From positions 2,219 to 16,573 of the forward strand of contig DUEQ01000504.1 of the NCBI GenBank assembly GCA_011192085.1: DNA of 14,355 nucleotides, read 5' to 3'. This document shows, piece by piece, positions 1-6,964 of this stretch. This stretch comes from Caldilineae bacterium. Its GTDB lineage: Bacteria > Chloroflexota > Anaerolineae > J102. The number at the start of each line of letters is the position of its first letter. The first letter of the stretch is position 1. Under the pieces are notes generated by a model, which did not search any database, was not told where the DNA came from, and saw only the letters and a list, made by a program, of their open reading frames with translations. Made by a program: the position numbers and the translations under genes.

Positions 1-218
1 TCCACATTCGTTATCTCAATCCATTCCCCCGCAACCTGGGTTTCATCTTGCAGAACTACGATAAGATCCTGGTTCCCGAATTGAACATGGGCCAACTGGC
101 CATGTTGCTGCGGGATCGCTATCTGGTGGACGTCATCTCCCTGAACAAAGTGCAGGGCCGTCCCTTCAAAGTCAGCGAAATCAGCGCTAAAATCGACGAA
201 TTACTGGCTGGAGAATAA
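1..218 (+). CDS. korA: 2-oxoacid:ferredoxin oxidoreductase alpha subunit, C-terminal end (partial)
   Basis: This is the last 71 codons of a gene that enters from the left edge; the reading frame starts at base 3 and stops with TAA at 216-218. The translated end contains a PELNMGQLAMLLR segment followed by a hydrophobic LVDV strand and an NKVQGRPF motif. This is the usual C-terminus of the alpha (or fused gamma-alpha) subunit of 2-oxoglutarate/2-oxoacid:ferredoxin oxidoreductase. In the family, this subunit pairs with the thiamine-pyrophosphate-binding beta subunit to decarboxylate a 2-oxoacid oxidatively and reduce ferredoxin in the cytoplasm. The beta-subunit gene begins 2 bp after the stop, so the two are almost certainly one operon with coupled translation. 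The substrate (2-oxoglutarate or another 2-oxoacid) cannot be decided from this fragment. Confidence 0.88.
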   Translation, partial: HIRYLNPFPRNLGFILQNYDKILVPELNMGQLAMLLRDRYLVDVISLNKVQGRPFKVSEISAKIDELLAGE

Positions 219-220
219 TC

Positions 221-1732
221 ATGGCTACAGAAATCAAACTCACCCGCAAGGACTTCGTGTCCGACCAAACCGTGCGCTGGTGCCCCGGCTGTGGCGACTA
301 CGCCATCCTGGCCACGGTGCAGAAGACCCTGCCGCGGCTGGGCATTCCCAAAGAGAACTTCGTGTTCGTCTCCGGCATTGGTTGCTCCAGCCGTTTCCCC
401 TACTACATGGACACCTACGGCGTGCACAGCATCCACGGCCGCGCGCCCACCCTGGCCACGGGGATCAAGCTCTCCAATCCCGATCTCAGCGTGTGGGTGA
501 TCACAGGCGACGGCGACGCGCTCTCCATCGGCGGCAATCATATCCTGCACGTCGGCCGGCGCAATGTGGATCTAAATATCCTTTTGTTCAACAACCGTAT
601 TTATGGCCTGACCAAAGGACAACTCTCTCCCACATCGCCCGTGGGCACTAGGACCAAATCCTCGCCTTATGGCAGCATCGAGCGTCCGCTCTATCCTGTG
701 GAAGTGGCGCTGGCCTCGGGAGCTACTTTCGTGGCCCGAACCATTGATGTGCTCCAAAAGGAGATGGGCGAGATTTTCTATCAGGCCGCGAAGCACAGGG
801 GCCTATCCTTTACCGAGATTCTCCAGAATTGTGTGATTTTCAACCATGGCGCCTGGTTCGATTATTCCGATCGCAGCAAACGGGCGGACAACGATCTCTT
901 CCTGGAAGCGGGCAAGCCCATGGTCTTCGGCAAGAACAAGGACAAAGGGCTCGTGCTCGATGAATTGCAGGGCGGCTTCAAGGTCGTGGAGATCGGCGAT
1001 GAATACAGCATCGAGGACATCGTCGTCCATGATCCCACCTCTCTGGAAAACGCCTTCCTCCTGAGCCAGCTCGACTATCCCATGCCCCTGGGCATCATCT
1101 ATCAGGTGACCAAGCCCACCTATTGCGAGGGCATGTGGAGTCAGATCGAACAGGTGAAGGTGAAATTCGGCGAGGGCGATCTGCGCAAGCTCTACTTCAA
1201 CGCGGACACCTGGGAGGTGACCGCGGACGAGGATGAGATCAAAGCGGATGTGCGGGGCCAGGTGGACGCCAGCCTGGACGAAGCCTACATCGACGAGCTC
1301 CTGGGCGCGGAAGCCCTGGAGGCGGACCTGGCCGAACAACTTGCCAGCCTCACCCTCTACGACCTCAAACCCAAAGCGCCCATCACCATCCGCCCTTCTG
1401 CGCTGATGGAAGAAGCCCTCTATCTCATGCGTGAACATGGGATCGGCGCGCTGCTGGTTGTCAGCTCCGATCGTCATTTGATGGGTATCATCACCGAATC
1501 GGATATCCTGGACCGGGTTGCGGGCAAGGATATCGACCTGCACGAGGTCACGGTGGAGGCATTCATGACCAAAGAGCCCGTGGCGCTGCCCCTCTACGCT
1601 TCTGTGCTGGAGGCTGTCCACTTCATGACCCAACGCCGCTTCCGCCACCTGCCCGTGGTGGATGAAAACCTCCACCCTGTGGGCGTCATCTCCTCTCGCG
1701 ACCTGGCGGAATTTCTGATCAAGCGGCTGTAA
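221..1732 (+). CDS. korB: 2-oxoacid:ferredoxin oxidoreductase beta subunit fused to a C-terminal CBS-domain pair
   Basis: A 503-residue protein. Residues 1 to about 350 are a KorB-type thiamine pyrophosphate (TPP) subunit. A WCPGCGDY motif supplies Cys21 and Cys24; with Cys55 and Cys203 these have the spacing expected for the family's 4Fe-4S ligands. GDGD at 96-99 and NN at 124-125 form the TPP/Mg2+ motif. The enzyme oxidatively decarboxylates a 2-oxoacid (probably 2-oxoglutarate) with CoA and ferredoxin, or runs in reverse to fix CO2. Ordinary KorB proteins are about 280-350 residues; here residues 388-503 add two CBS motifs (GIITESDIL and GVISSRDL end the two repeats). CBS pairs typically bind adenine nucleotides, so allosteric control by energy charge is a reasonable inference. 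The ATG follows a GGAG ribosome-binding site (210-213) and lies 2 bp after korA. Family assignment is firm; the substrate and the function of the CBS pair are inferred. Confidence 0.93.
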   Translation: MATEIKLTRKDFVSDQTVRWCPGCGDYAILATVQKTLPRLGIPKENFVFVSGIGCSSRFPYYMDTYGVHSIHGRAPTLATGIKLSNPDLSVWVITGDGDALSIGGNHILHVGRRNVDLNILLFNNRIYGLTKGQLSPTSPVGTRTKSSPYGSIERPLYPVEVALASGATFVARTIDVLQKEMGEIFYQAAKHRGLSFTEILQNCVIFNHGAWFDYSDRSKRADNDLFLEAGKPMVFGKNKDKGLVLDELQGGFKVVEIGDEYSIEDIVVHDPTSLENAFLLSQLDYPMPLGIIYQVTKPTYCEGMWSQIEQVKVKFGEGDLRKLYFNADTWEVTADEDEIKADVRGQVDASLDEAYIDELLGAEALEADLAEQLASLTLYDLKPKAPITIRPSALMEEALYLMREHGIGALLVVSSDRHLMGIITESDILDRVAGKDIDLHEVTVEAFMTKEPVALPLYASVLEAVHFMTQRRFRHLPVVDENLHPVGVISSRDLAEFLIKRL

Positions 1733-1768
1733 ATCGGCCTCCAATTCCTCGCGAGATGTCGACAGCAG

Positions 1769-1814
1769 GCGTGACGCGTGCGCCCGACCGGGCCTCCACG
1801 CGTCACGCTTTTTT
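1769..1814 (+). terminator. Rho-independent terminator after korB
   Basis: A perfect 12-bp inverted repeat (GCGTGACGCGTG at 1769-1780 and its reverse complement at 1797-1808) is followed directly by six T residues (1809-1814). The 16-base loop contains a second short GCCC/GGGC pairing. It lies 36 bp after the korB stop, so it most likely ends the korAB transcript. A GTG start at 1778 for the next gene would lie inside this stem, which argues for the later ATG at 1859. Confidence 0.93.
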
Positions 1815-1858
1815 CATGTCGCCCCCATGGCGCGCCCTCCTCTCCTCAATCCCCTGCC

Positions 1859-2926
1859 ATGTCCCCACCCCGCGCCCTGGTCGTCGAAGATAGCGACGCC
1901 TGGCAGCAGATTCTCATCGAGCTCTTGGAAGACGCTGGCCTGGTCGTGGACCTGGCGGCTGATCTGGATCAGGCCCGGGCGCTGATGCGCGCGCATCCCC
2001 ATCGCCTGGCGGTCATCGATCTCGCCCTGGCCGGCCGAGATCACCGCAATCGGGATGGGTTGGCCGTGCTGGCTACGCTCCGGCGGCGCGATCCTGGCTG
2101 TCAGGCCATCATGCTCACGGGCTACGCCACCGTGGATGTGACGGTGACCGCCCTACGCGAGCACGGCGCGGTCACCCTGCTGGAGAAGAATCGCTTTAGC
2201 CGCCGAGAGTTCAAAGCGTTGGTGAGGCGACTGCTGGCCCAACCCGACGCGGGGGCGCATGCGCCGCCCGAAGGGCGGGGGGCGGACGCGCAGGATGCGT
2301 CGGTCGCGGGAGCGCGTCCCCGGGCTCTGCTGGTGGAGGATGACGCGGGTTGGAGGGAGCTCCTGGTCGAGCTCCTCCACGACGCGGGCCTGGATCCTGT
2401 GACCGCTGCCAGCTACGGACAGGCCCTCATCGCCCTTCGCGATCACGACTTCGCCCTGGCCGCGCTCGACATCTCCTTGGCCAGCTCCCTCGCTCCCCAC
2501 GACAATGAGGATGGCCTGCGCCTGCTGAACCGCATTCAGGATCGCGGCGTCCCGGTGATCTTGGTCAGCGGCATGGCCTCGCCCGCGCGGCTCGATCGCC
2601 TCCTGCGCGAGCGCGCTCCCGCGGCCTTCTTCGAGAAACAAGCCTTCGACCGCAAGGCCTTTCGCCAGGCCGCGGCCGCCTTTGCCCGACCGCCCTCATC
2701 CTCCTCGCTGGATGCGCTCTCCCCTCGCGAGCGGGAGGTGCTGCGCTTGCTGGCCCAGGGCATGAGCAACAAGGCCATCGCCCAGGCTCTGGTCATTTCC
2801 CCCAACACGGTCAAACGTCATCTCCAGGCCATCTTCGGCAAACTGGGCGTGAACAGTCGGGCCGGCGCGGTGGCCGCAGCCATGGAACACGGCTTGCGCC
2901 CTCGCGAGCCGCGCGACCCCGTTTGA
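1859..2926 (+). CDS. Response regulator with two receiver domains and a LuxR/FixJ-type helix-turn-helix
   Basis: A 355-residue cytoplasmic transcription regulator. Receiver 1 (about residues 4-127) has Glu10/Asp11, phospho-acceptor Asp54, Thr87 and Lys110. Receiver 2 (about 153-277) has Glu160/Asp161, Asp204, Ser237 and Lys260. Both therefore keep the full phosphorylation set. A 25-residue Gly/Ala/Asp-rich linker joins them. A LuxR-type HTH follows at about 285-347, with the [19 protein letters not shown] signature and the NTVKRHL recognition helix. The family is phosphorylated by a histidine kinase and then binds DNA; two intact receivers could integrate two inputs. No kinase gene lies in the window. 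The start at 1859 is preferred because the protein then begins directly at the receiver fold and an upstream GTG lies inside the terminator. No Shine-Dalgarno sequence is visible before it. The target genes are unknown. Confidence 0.9.
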   Translation: MSPPRALVVEDSDAWQQILIELLEDAGLVVDLAADLDQARALMRAHPHRLAVIDLALAGRDHRNRDGLAVLATLRRRDPGCQAIMLTGYATVDVTVTALREHGAVTLLEKNRFSRREFKALVRRLLAQPDAGAHAPPEGRGADAQDASVAGARPRALLVEDDAGWRELLVELLHDAGLDPVTAASYGQALIALRDHDFALAALDISLASSLAPHDNEDGLRLLNRIQDRGVPVILVSGMASPARLDRLLRERAPAAFFEKQAFDRKAFRQAAAAFARPPSSSSLDALSPREREVLRLLAQGMSNKAIAQALVISPNTVKRHLQAIFGKLGVNSRAGAVAAAMEHGLRPREPRDPV

Positions 2927-2959
2927 GAGGGCGTTGCATCATGGAGGGCGTGGCATGTG
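2927..2959 (+). repeat. Imperfect tandem direct repeat in the gap after the response regulator
   Basis: GAGGGCGTTGCATCATG (2927-2943) is followed at once by a near copy, GAGGGCGTGGCATGTG (2944-2959), starting one base after the response-regulator stop. The remainder of this 165-bp gap holds a short CCCG/CGGG hairpin (about 2979-2992) and the promoter described next. The repeat might be an operator or simply slippage; nothing in the sequence decides. Confidence 0.5.
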
Positions 2960-2993
2960 ACCCCACGGGAAACGCATCCCGCCTGCACGGGGG

Positions 2994-3023
2994 TTACCTT
3001 GTTTTTCCATTCTGGTGTATAAT
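2994..3023 (+). promoter_or_regulatory. Probable sigma-70-type promoter for the 3092-5702 gene run
   Basis: A perfect TATAAT -10 box lies at 3018-3023. The best -35 match at 18-bp spacing is TTACCT (2994-2999), which fits the consensus only in part. Transcription would start near 3030, giving a leader of about 60 bases before the ATG at 3092. The perfect -10 box and the location in a gap upstream of an operon support it; the weak -35 lowers confidence. Confidence 0.55.
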
Positions 3024-3091
3024 TGCGTGCTGTGTCAGCGGGTCGCGACCGCATCCGCCCGATTTATCCCCAACGAGGACAACGAGCAGTC

Positions 3092-3739
3092 ATGGAAATC
3101 ACCTGGTACGGACTGGCGTGCTTCCGTTTCAAAAGCCGCCAACTCACCATTGTCGCTGATCCCTACTCGCCCGAAGTGGGCCTTACGCTGCCCAACCTCC
3201 GGGCGCGAGTGGTCACCATCAGCCACGATGCACCTGGTCACCACTACCTGAAGGGAGTCAAGGGCTACGAGCACGTGTTCGACGGGCCGGGCGAGTATGA
3301 GGTGAACGGCGTGTTCATCACTGGCGTGGCCACCTATCATCGGGGCAAGCGGGGCGAGCGGGAGCGGAACACGGCCTTTCTCTACGAGTTTGATGATCTC
3401 AGCATCGGACATCTGGGCGATCTGGGCGCGACGCTCGATCGCAAGCAGATCGAGGCCATGAATAGCCCCGACGTGCTCATCGCGCCTGTGGGCGGCGGCT
3501 CCATTCTCGATGCATCCCAGGCTGTGGAGATCATCACCGAGCTGGAGCCCCGCATCGTCATCCCCATGCACTATGCTCAGCCCGGCCTGAAGCTGGAGCT
3601 CGACCCTCTGGAGAAGTTTTTGAAAGAGATGGGCGTGGAGGCCACCGAGCCCGAGCCCGTCCTCAAACTCCGAAAATCGGACCTCACGGGCGACGAAACG
3701 CGCGTCGTCCTGTTGGAATCGCAAGGAGCGCCCGCATGA
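3092..3739 (+). CDS. Metallo-beta-lactamase-fold protein (UlaG-like family) with an altered metal motif
   Basis: A 215-residue cytoplasmic protein with no signal peptide. Family features are an opening WYGLACFR segment, ADPY at 22-25, the DGPGEYEVNGV block (64-74), HLGDLG at 107-112, a PVGGG loop at 132-136 and IPMHY at 157-161. These match the small MBL-fold hydrolase family related to UlaG. The usual HxHxDH zinc motif reads SHDAPGHH here (44-51): His45 and His50 remain, but the second His is Ala47 and the Asp is Gly49. Asp110 and His160 are kept. Metal binding may therefore be partial or use other ligands, and the substrate cannot be inferred. The ATG at 3092 follows a GAGGA ribosome-binding site (3075-3079); an upstream in-frame ATG at 3023 overlaps the promoter and is less likely. 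Its stop overlaps the next gene's start (ATGA), showing translational coupling. Confidence 0.82.
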   Translation: MEITWYGLACFRFKSRQLTIVADPYSPEVGLTLPNLRARVVTISHDAPGHHYLKGVKGYEHVFDGPGEYEVNGVFITGVATYHRGKRGERERNTAFLYEFDDLSIGHLGDLGATLDRKQIEAMNSPDVLIAPVGGGSILDASQAVEIITELEPRIVIPMHYAQPGLKLELDPLEKFLKEMGVEATEPEPVLKLRKSDLTGDETRVVLLESQGAPA

Positions 3740-4374
3740 GAAAATCGCCATTCATCATCCTGCTTTTGATGTCCTTGCTCCTCCTCATGGCGGCCTGCGG
3801 CGGGGGCGATGACGCCACGCCGTCATCCTCCGGCGGGACCGCGCTGCCATCCCACATCGGCGACGACGCGCTCAGGAAGATGGCCGAGGAGGCGGATGCC
3901 AATCCTTCCGCCGCGGCCTATCTCAGGTTGGGCAACGCCTACGCGGAACGAGGCCTTTTCTCCGAAGCGCAGCAAGCGTATGAAAAGGGCCTGACCATCA
4001 ACCCCAACGACCCCGCCATCCTCGCCAACCTGGGCGTGACCCTCTATCAGATGGAGCGGTTCTCCGAGGCCAAAAGCAAATTCGAAAAGGCGCTGAAGCT
4101 GAAACCCGATGACTCTGCCACCACCTACTTGCTGGGCGCGGCCTATTTGCAGATGGGCGATCAGCAGCAGGCGGAGGCCATGTTCAAGAAGGCGTTGACC
4201 ATCGACCCCCAACTACCTGAGGCGCATTTCGGATTGGGCACGCTTTACATGCTGCAGGGCAAGAAGGATCTTGCCATCCAGGAGTTCGAGACCTTTTTGG
4301 CCGGGCCGCCTCCTCAGGATCCCCGAGCCATCACCGAGGCGCAGCGCTATCTGGATCAGCTGAAAGGACAGTAG
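3736..4374 (+). CDS. TPR-repeat lipoprotein
   Basis: A 212-residue secreted lipoprotein. Residues 1-20 are a basic then strongly hydrophobic signal peptide ending in the lipobox LMAAC, with Cys21 as the predicted lipidated residue. A Gly/Asp/Ser-rich linker follows. Four consecutive 34-residue tetratricopeptide repeats occupy about 57-90, 91-124, 125-158 and 159-192, each with the usual LG..Y and A...F/Y..AL pattern. TPR arrays mediate protein-protein contacts, so this is probably a membrane-anchored scaffold on the outer face. The ATG has an AAGGAG site 7 bases upstream (3723-3728) and overlaps the stop of the MBL-fold gene by 4 bp. The M16 peptidase gene follows 26 bp later, which makes it a candidate partner. 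No specific function can be given. Confidence 0.88.
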   Translation: MRKSPFIILLLMSLLLLMAACGGGDDATPSSSGGTALPSHIGDDALRKMAEEADANPSAAAYLRLGNAYAERGLFSEAQQAYEKGLTINPNDPAILANLGVTLYQMERFSEAKSKFEKALKLKPDDSATTYLLGAAYLQMGDQQQAEAMFKKALTIDPQLPEAHFGLGTLYMLQGKKDLAIQEFETFLAGPPPQDPRAITEAQRYLDQLKGQ

Positions 4375-4400
4375 TTGTACGGGACGTCATCGCACGCATT

Positions 4401-5702
4401 GTGACTGCCACTCTCTCCCATCAGGCGTTTGAAACCTACCAGCTTCCCAATGGCCTGACGGTTGCGCTCACGCCCATCCCCTGTGTACGATCCCTGGCTA
4501 TGGGGTTGTATCTCCAGGTGGGCGCTCGTTATGAGAAGGATGAGGAGGCGGGCGTCAGCCATTTTCTGGAGCACATGGCGTTCAAGGGTTGTCGGGGCTG
4601 GCCCACCGCGCTGGATATCGCCAACGCGGTGGAGGGCCGCGGCGGCTATCTTAACGCGTCCACCAGCTACGAGTTCACCACCTTTTGGGTGAAGATCGGG
4701 GCTCGGCACTGGCGAGAAAGTCTGCACCTGCTGGCTTCCATGGTATTGCATCCCCTTCTAGACCCCGATGAGATGGCGCGGGAGCGGGGGGTGATCCTGG
4801 ATGAGATCGCCATGTATCGGGATGTGCCCGAGGACCTGGTGAGCCAATTGGGAAACAAGGCCATGTGGGGCGAGCACCCCCTGGGCCGGGAGATCGCGGG
4901 CGAGCTGGAGAGAGTGGCCGCGCTCTCCCGGGAGGCGCTAAGCGCCTTTCACGCCCGAGCTTATCGCCCTGAACGCGCGGTGCTCACGCTGGCGGGGGCC
5001 ATGGACCCCAGCGCGGTGCGACGGGCCATCGAGGAGGCGTTCGGTGGCTGGCGGGGAGAGGGCGAAGCGCCGGAGATGCCGCCCGCGCCCCCTGCGCCCT
5101 CCCATCCCCCTTATCGCATCGCCCGACGCAACAGTGAACAGGCCCATTTGCAACTGGCGGTTCCCGGCCTGCCCCGGATGCACCCCCAGCGTTTTGTATT
5201 GCGCCTCCTCAATGTGATGGCGGGCGAAGGCATGAGCTCTCGCCTGTGGCAGCGCCTGCGCGAGGAGCGGGGGTTGACGTACAATATCGGCTCCTTCACC
5301 AACACCTTTCATGACGCGGGCATCCTGGGCGTCTATGGCGGCTGCGACGCGGCGCGGCTGTTCGAGGCGTTGGATGGCGTCATGGCCGTGTGGGAGGAGA
5401 TTCAGGCCCGGCCCGCATCTGAAGAGGAGCTGAACCGCTTCAAGGAGTATCTGCGCGGCCGCACCGAGTTGGCTTCGGAGGACACGATGAGCGTGGCCGC
5501 ATGGTGGGGGATGCAGCTCGCCGCGGGAGCGAAACCGATGAGTCTGGATGAGGTCCTGGCCAAAATCGAGGCGGTGACGCCCGAGGAGGTGCAGCAACTG
5601 GCCCGGCAGCTCTGGCGGCGGGACCGGTTGGCTCTGGGCTATGTGGGCCCCATCGACTCGGAGCAACGCCTCATCGACTGGCTTGCAGCGTCAAACCGCT
5701 GA
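4401..5702 (+). CDS. M16-family (insulinase-like) zinc metallopeptidase
   Basis: A 433-residue protein with the inverted zinc motif HFLEH (His54, Glu57, His58) and the distal ligand Glu135, exactly 76 residues after the motif as in pitrilysin and MPP-beta. The N-terminal M16 domain spans about 10-160. The inactive M16_C domain (about 175-355) holds the SSRLWQRLREERGLTY segment that helps bind substrate. The length fits the single-chain bacterial processing-peptidase-like group; all catalytic residues are present, so it should be active on peptides or unfolded proteins. There is no signal peptide, so it is probably cytoplasmic. Translation starts at GTG 4401, because the NGL-containing first beta strand begins soon after and the next Met is residue 34; no clear ribosome-binding site precedes it. 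It is likely co-transcribed with the TPR lipoprotein. M16 peptidases often work in pairs, but no second copy is seen here. Confidence 0.92.
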   Translation: MTATLSHQAFETYQLPNGLTVALTPIPCVRSLAMGLYLQVGARYEKDEEAGVSHFLEHMAFKGCRGWPTALDIANAVEGRGGYLNASTSYEFTTFWVKIGARHWRESLHLLASMVLHPLLDPDEMARERGVILDEIAMYRDVPEDLVSQLGNKAMWGEHPLGREIAGELERVAALSREALSAFHARAYRPERAVLTLAGAMDPSAVRRAIEEAFGGWRGEGEAPEMPPAPPAPSHPPYRIARRNSEQAHLQLAVPGLPRMHPQRFVLRLLNVMAGEGMSSRLWQRLREERGLTYNIGSFTNTFHDAGILGVYGGCDAARLFEALDGVMAVWEEIQARPASEEELNRFKEYLRGRTELASEDTMSVAAWWGMQLAAGAKPMSLDEVLAKIEAVTPEEVQQLARQLWRRDRLALGYVGPIDSEQRLIDWLAASNR

Positions 5703-5743
5703 TCGTCGACCTCTGACCTTCGATCCTTGCCCTCTGCCCCATG
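5695..5743 (+). repeat. Degenerate heptameric repeat tract spanning the M16 stop and the flippase start
   Basis: Seven successive 7-base units, each ending in G, run without interruption from 5695 to 5743; typical units are ACCTCTG (5709-5715) and ACCTTCG (5716-5722). The tract includes the TGA stop of the peptidase gene (5700-5702), and its last unit ends in the ATG of the flippase (5741-5743). Read on the other strand, the units approximate CAGAGGT, close to the CAGTGAT units at 7630 and 9412. There is no Shine-Dalgarno sequence in it. Confidence 0.6.
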
Positions 5744-6964
5744 ACCACCCGCACCATCGCCCGCAACACCGTTTTCCTCAGCATGGCTCAGGGCGTGCGC
5801 ATTCTGCTGGCCCTGGCGCTGATCCTCTACATCGCCAATGTCTATGGGCCGGTGTGGCAGGGCAAATTCAGCATCCTCCTGGCCTTCCTCAACATCTTTC
5901 AGGTGCTGGCCTCCTTTGGCCTGCCCCGACTCATCACCCGCAACGTGGCTCGGAAGTATGAGGAGAGCAATCATTACTATTGGGCGGGGTTGGTCGCACA
6001 GGGGGTGACCACCCTGGCGTTTATGGTGGTCATGGCGGGCGTGGTGGCCATCATGCCCTATCCCGCGGATACGACGTGGATGCTGTGGGTGGCGGTGCTG
6101 GCGCTGCCCCTATTCACCTTCTATTCCCTGGCTGGGGCGCTGCTCCGGGCCATCGAGCAAATGCAGTATCTGGTCTATGCGGAGCTGCTCAGCGCGGCCA
6201 CACAGTTGGGCGCAGCCATCCTGCTCCTGAGCCTGGGCGGAGGCGTCATCGTCCTGGCGGTGATCCGGGTGGCGGGGATCGGGTTGGCCGCGTTGACGGT
6301 GACCCTGGCCGCTCGCCATCGTCATCTGGTGCGATCCCCTCGTTGGGACGTCGCATTCTCGCGCAGGTTGCTGCGCGAATCGCTGGATTTCTTCGGCATG
6401 GCGGGGATGGATGCGTTGACTCAGCGACTGGATATCCTGGTGTTGTCGGTGGCGGCGGGGGAGGCGGTCACGGGCGTGTACGACGCCGCGTTCCAGCTCA
6501 TCAAGGTGTTGATGACGTTCATCCTCTCTTTCACCGATGCGGTTTATCCCGCCATTTCCCGGTTATTTGCCCACGCTCGCGCCGCTTTCCGCCGCGAGCT
6601 GCTGAAATATCTGAAATGGGGCGTGATCGCGTTGCTGCCTATGGCCGCGGGCCTGAGTCTCCTGGCGCCCTTCATCATTGGACTGCTCTACCGCCATGAG
6701 GGCTATGCAGCCTCGGTGCGGGTGTTGCAGACCCTGGCCTGGGTGGTGATCGTCTACTTCATCTACATCTATCTTTCTCGGGCGCTGATGGCGGGGAATC
6801 GGGCTCGGGCCGCATTCGTTGTGGCGATGGCGATGGCGTTCTCTGGCCTGGCGCTGTTGTCGGGGGGCGTGACTCTGTGGGGCGCCCAGGGCGCGGCCGT
6901 GGGCCTGCTGGCCATGTATGGCTTCGGCGCCTTGCTCGCGGGCCTGCTGGCGCGGCGCTTTTAA
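5741..6964 (+). CDS. Polysaccharide (Wzx/MATE-like) flippase-family membrane protein
   Basis: A 407-residue integral membrane protein with roughly 11-12 hydrophobic segments and the typical opening of the oligosaccharide flippase family: a short polar N-terminus, TM1 at about 10-33, an SILLAF segment, and an SFGLPRLITRNVAR loop at about 58-71. The central LDFFGMAGMDALTQRLDILVLSVAAG block (about 214-239) marks the start of the second half of the fold and is characteristic of lipid-linked sugar exporters. Such proteins flip lipid-linked oligosaccharides across the cytoplasmic membrane. The length is normal for the family. No glycosyltransferase is nearby, so the cargo is unknown. The ATG at 5741 has no ribosome-binding site and directly abuts the heptameric repeat tract; translation may be coupled to the M16 gene 38 bp upstream. 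The 3' end overlaps the convergent gene by 4 bp in a TTTTAAAA sequence. Confidence 0.8.
   Translation: MTTRTIARNTVFLSMAQGVRILLALALILYIANVYGPVWQGKFSILLAFLNIFQVLASFGLPRLITRNVARKYEESNHYYWAGLVAQGVTTLAFMVVMAGVVAIMPYPADTTWMLWVAVLALPLFTFYSLAGALLRAIEQMQYLVYAELLSAATQLGAAILLLSLGGGVIVLAVIRVAGIGLAALTVTLAARHRHLVRSPRWDVAFSRRLLRESLDFFGMAGMDALTQRLDILVLSVAAGEAVTGVYDAAFQLIKVLMTFILSFTDAVYPAISRLFAHARAAFRRELLKYLKWGVIALLPMAAGLSLLAPFIIGLLYRHEGYAASVRVLQTLAWVVIVYFIYIYLSRALMAGNRARAAFVVAMAMAFSGLALLSGGVTLWGAQGAAVGLLAMYGFGALLAGLLARRF

Noticed and set aside
803..1744. A 313-codon minus-strand frame antisense to korB
   Set aside because: Shadow of korB; no domain, and it is incompatible with the strong coding evidence on the plus strand.
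1778..1858. An earlier GTG start for the response regulator
   Set aside because: It lies within the stem of a strong terminator, and the added 27 residues show no fold.
2979..3005. A possible terminator after the response regulator
   Set aside because: The CCCG/CGGG stem is only 4 bp and the T-rich stretch is separated from it by GGTTACC, so it is too weak to call.
3023..3091. An earlier ATG for the MBL-fold protein
   Set aside because: The ATG at 3023 overlaps the -10 box and the extra 23 residues are not like the family. The ATG at 3092 has a ribosome-binding site and the standard N-terminus.
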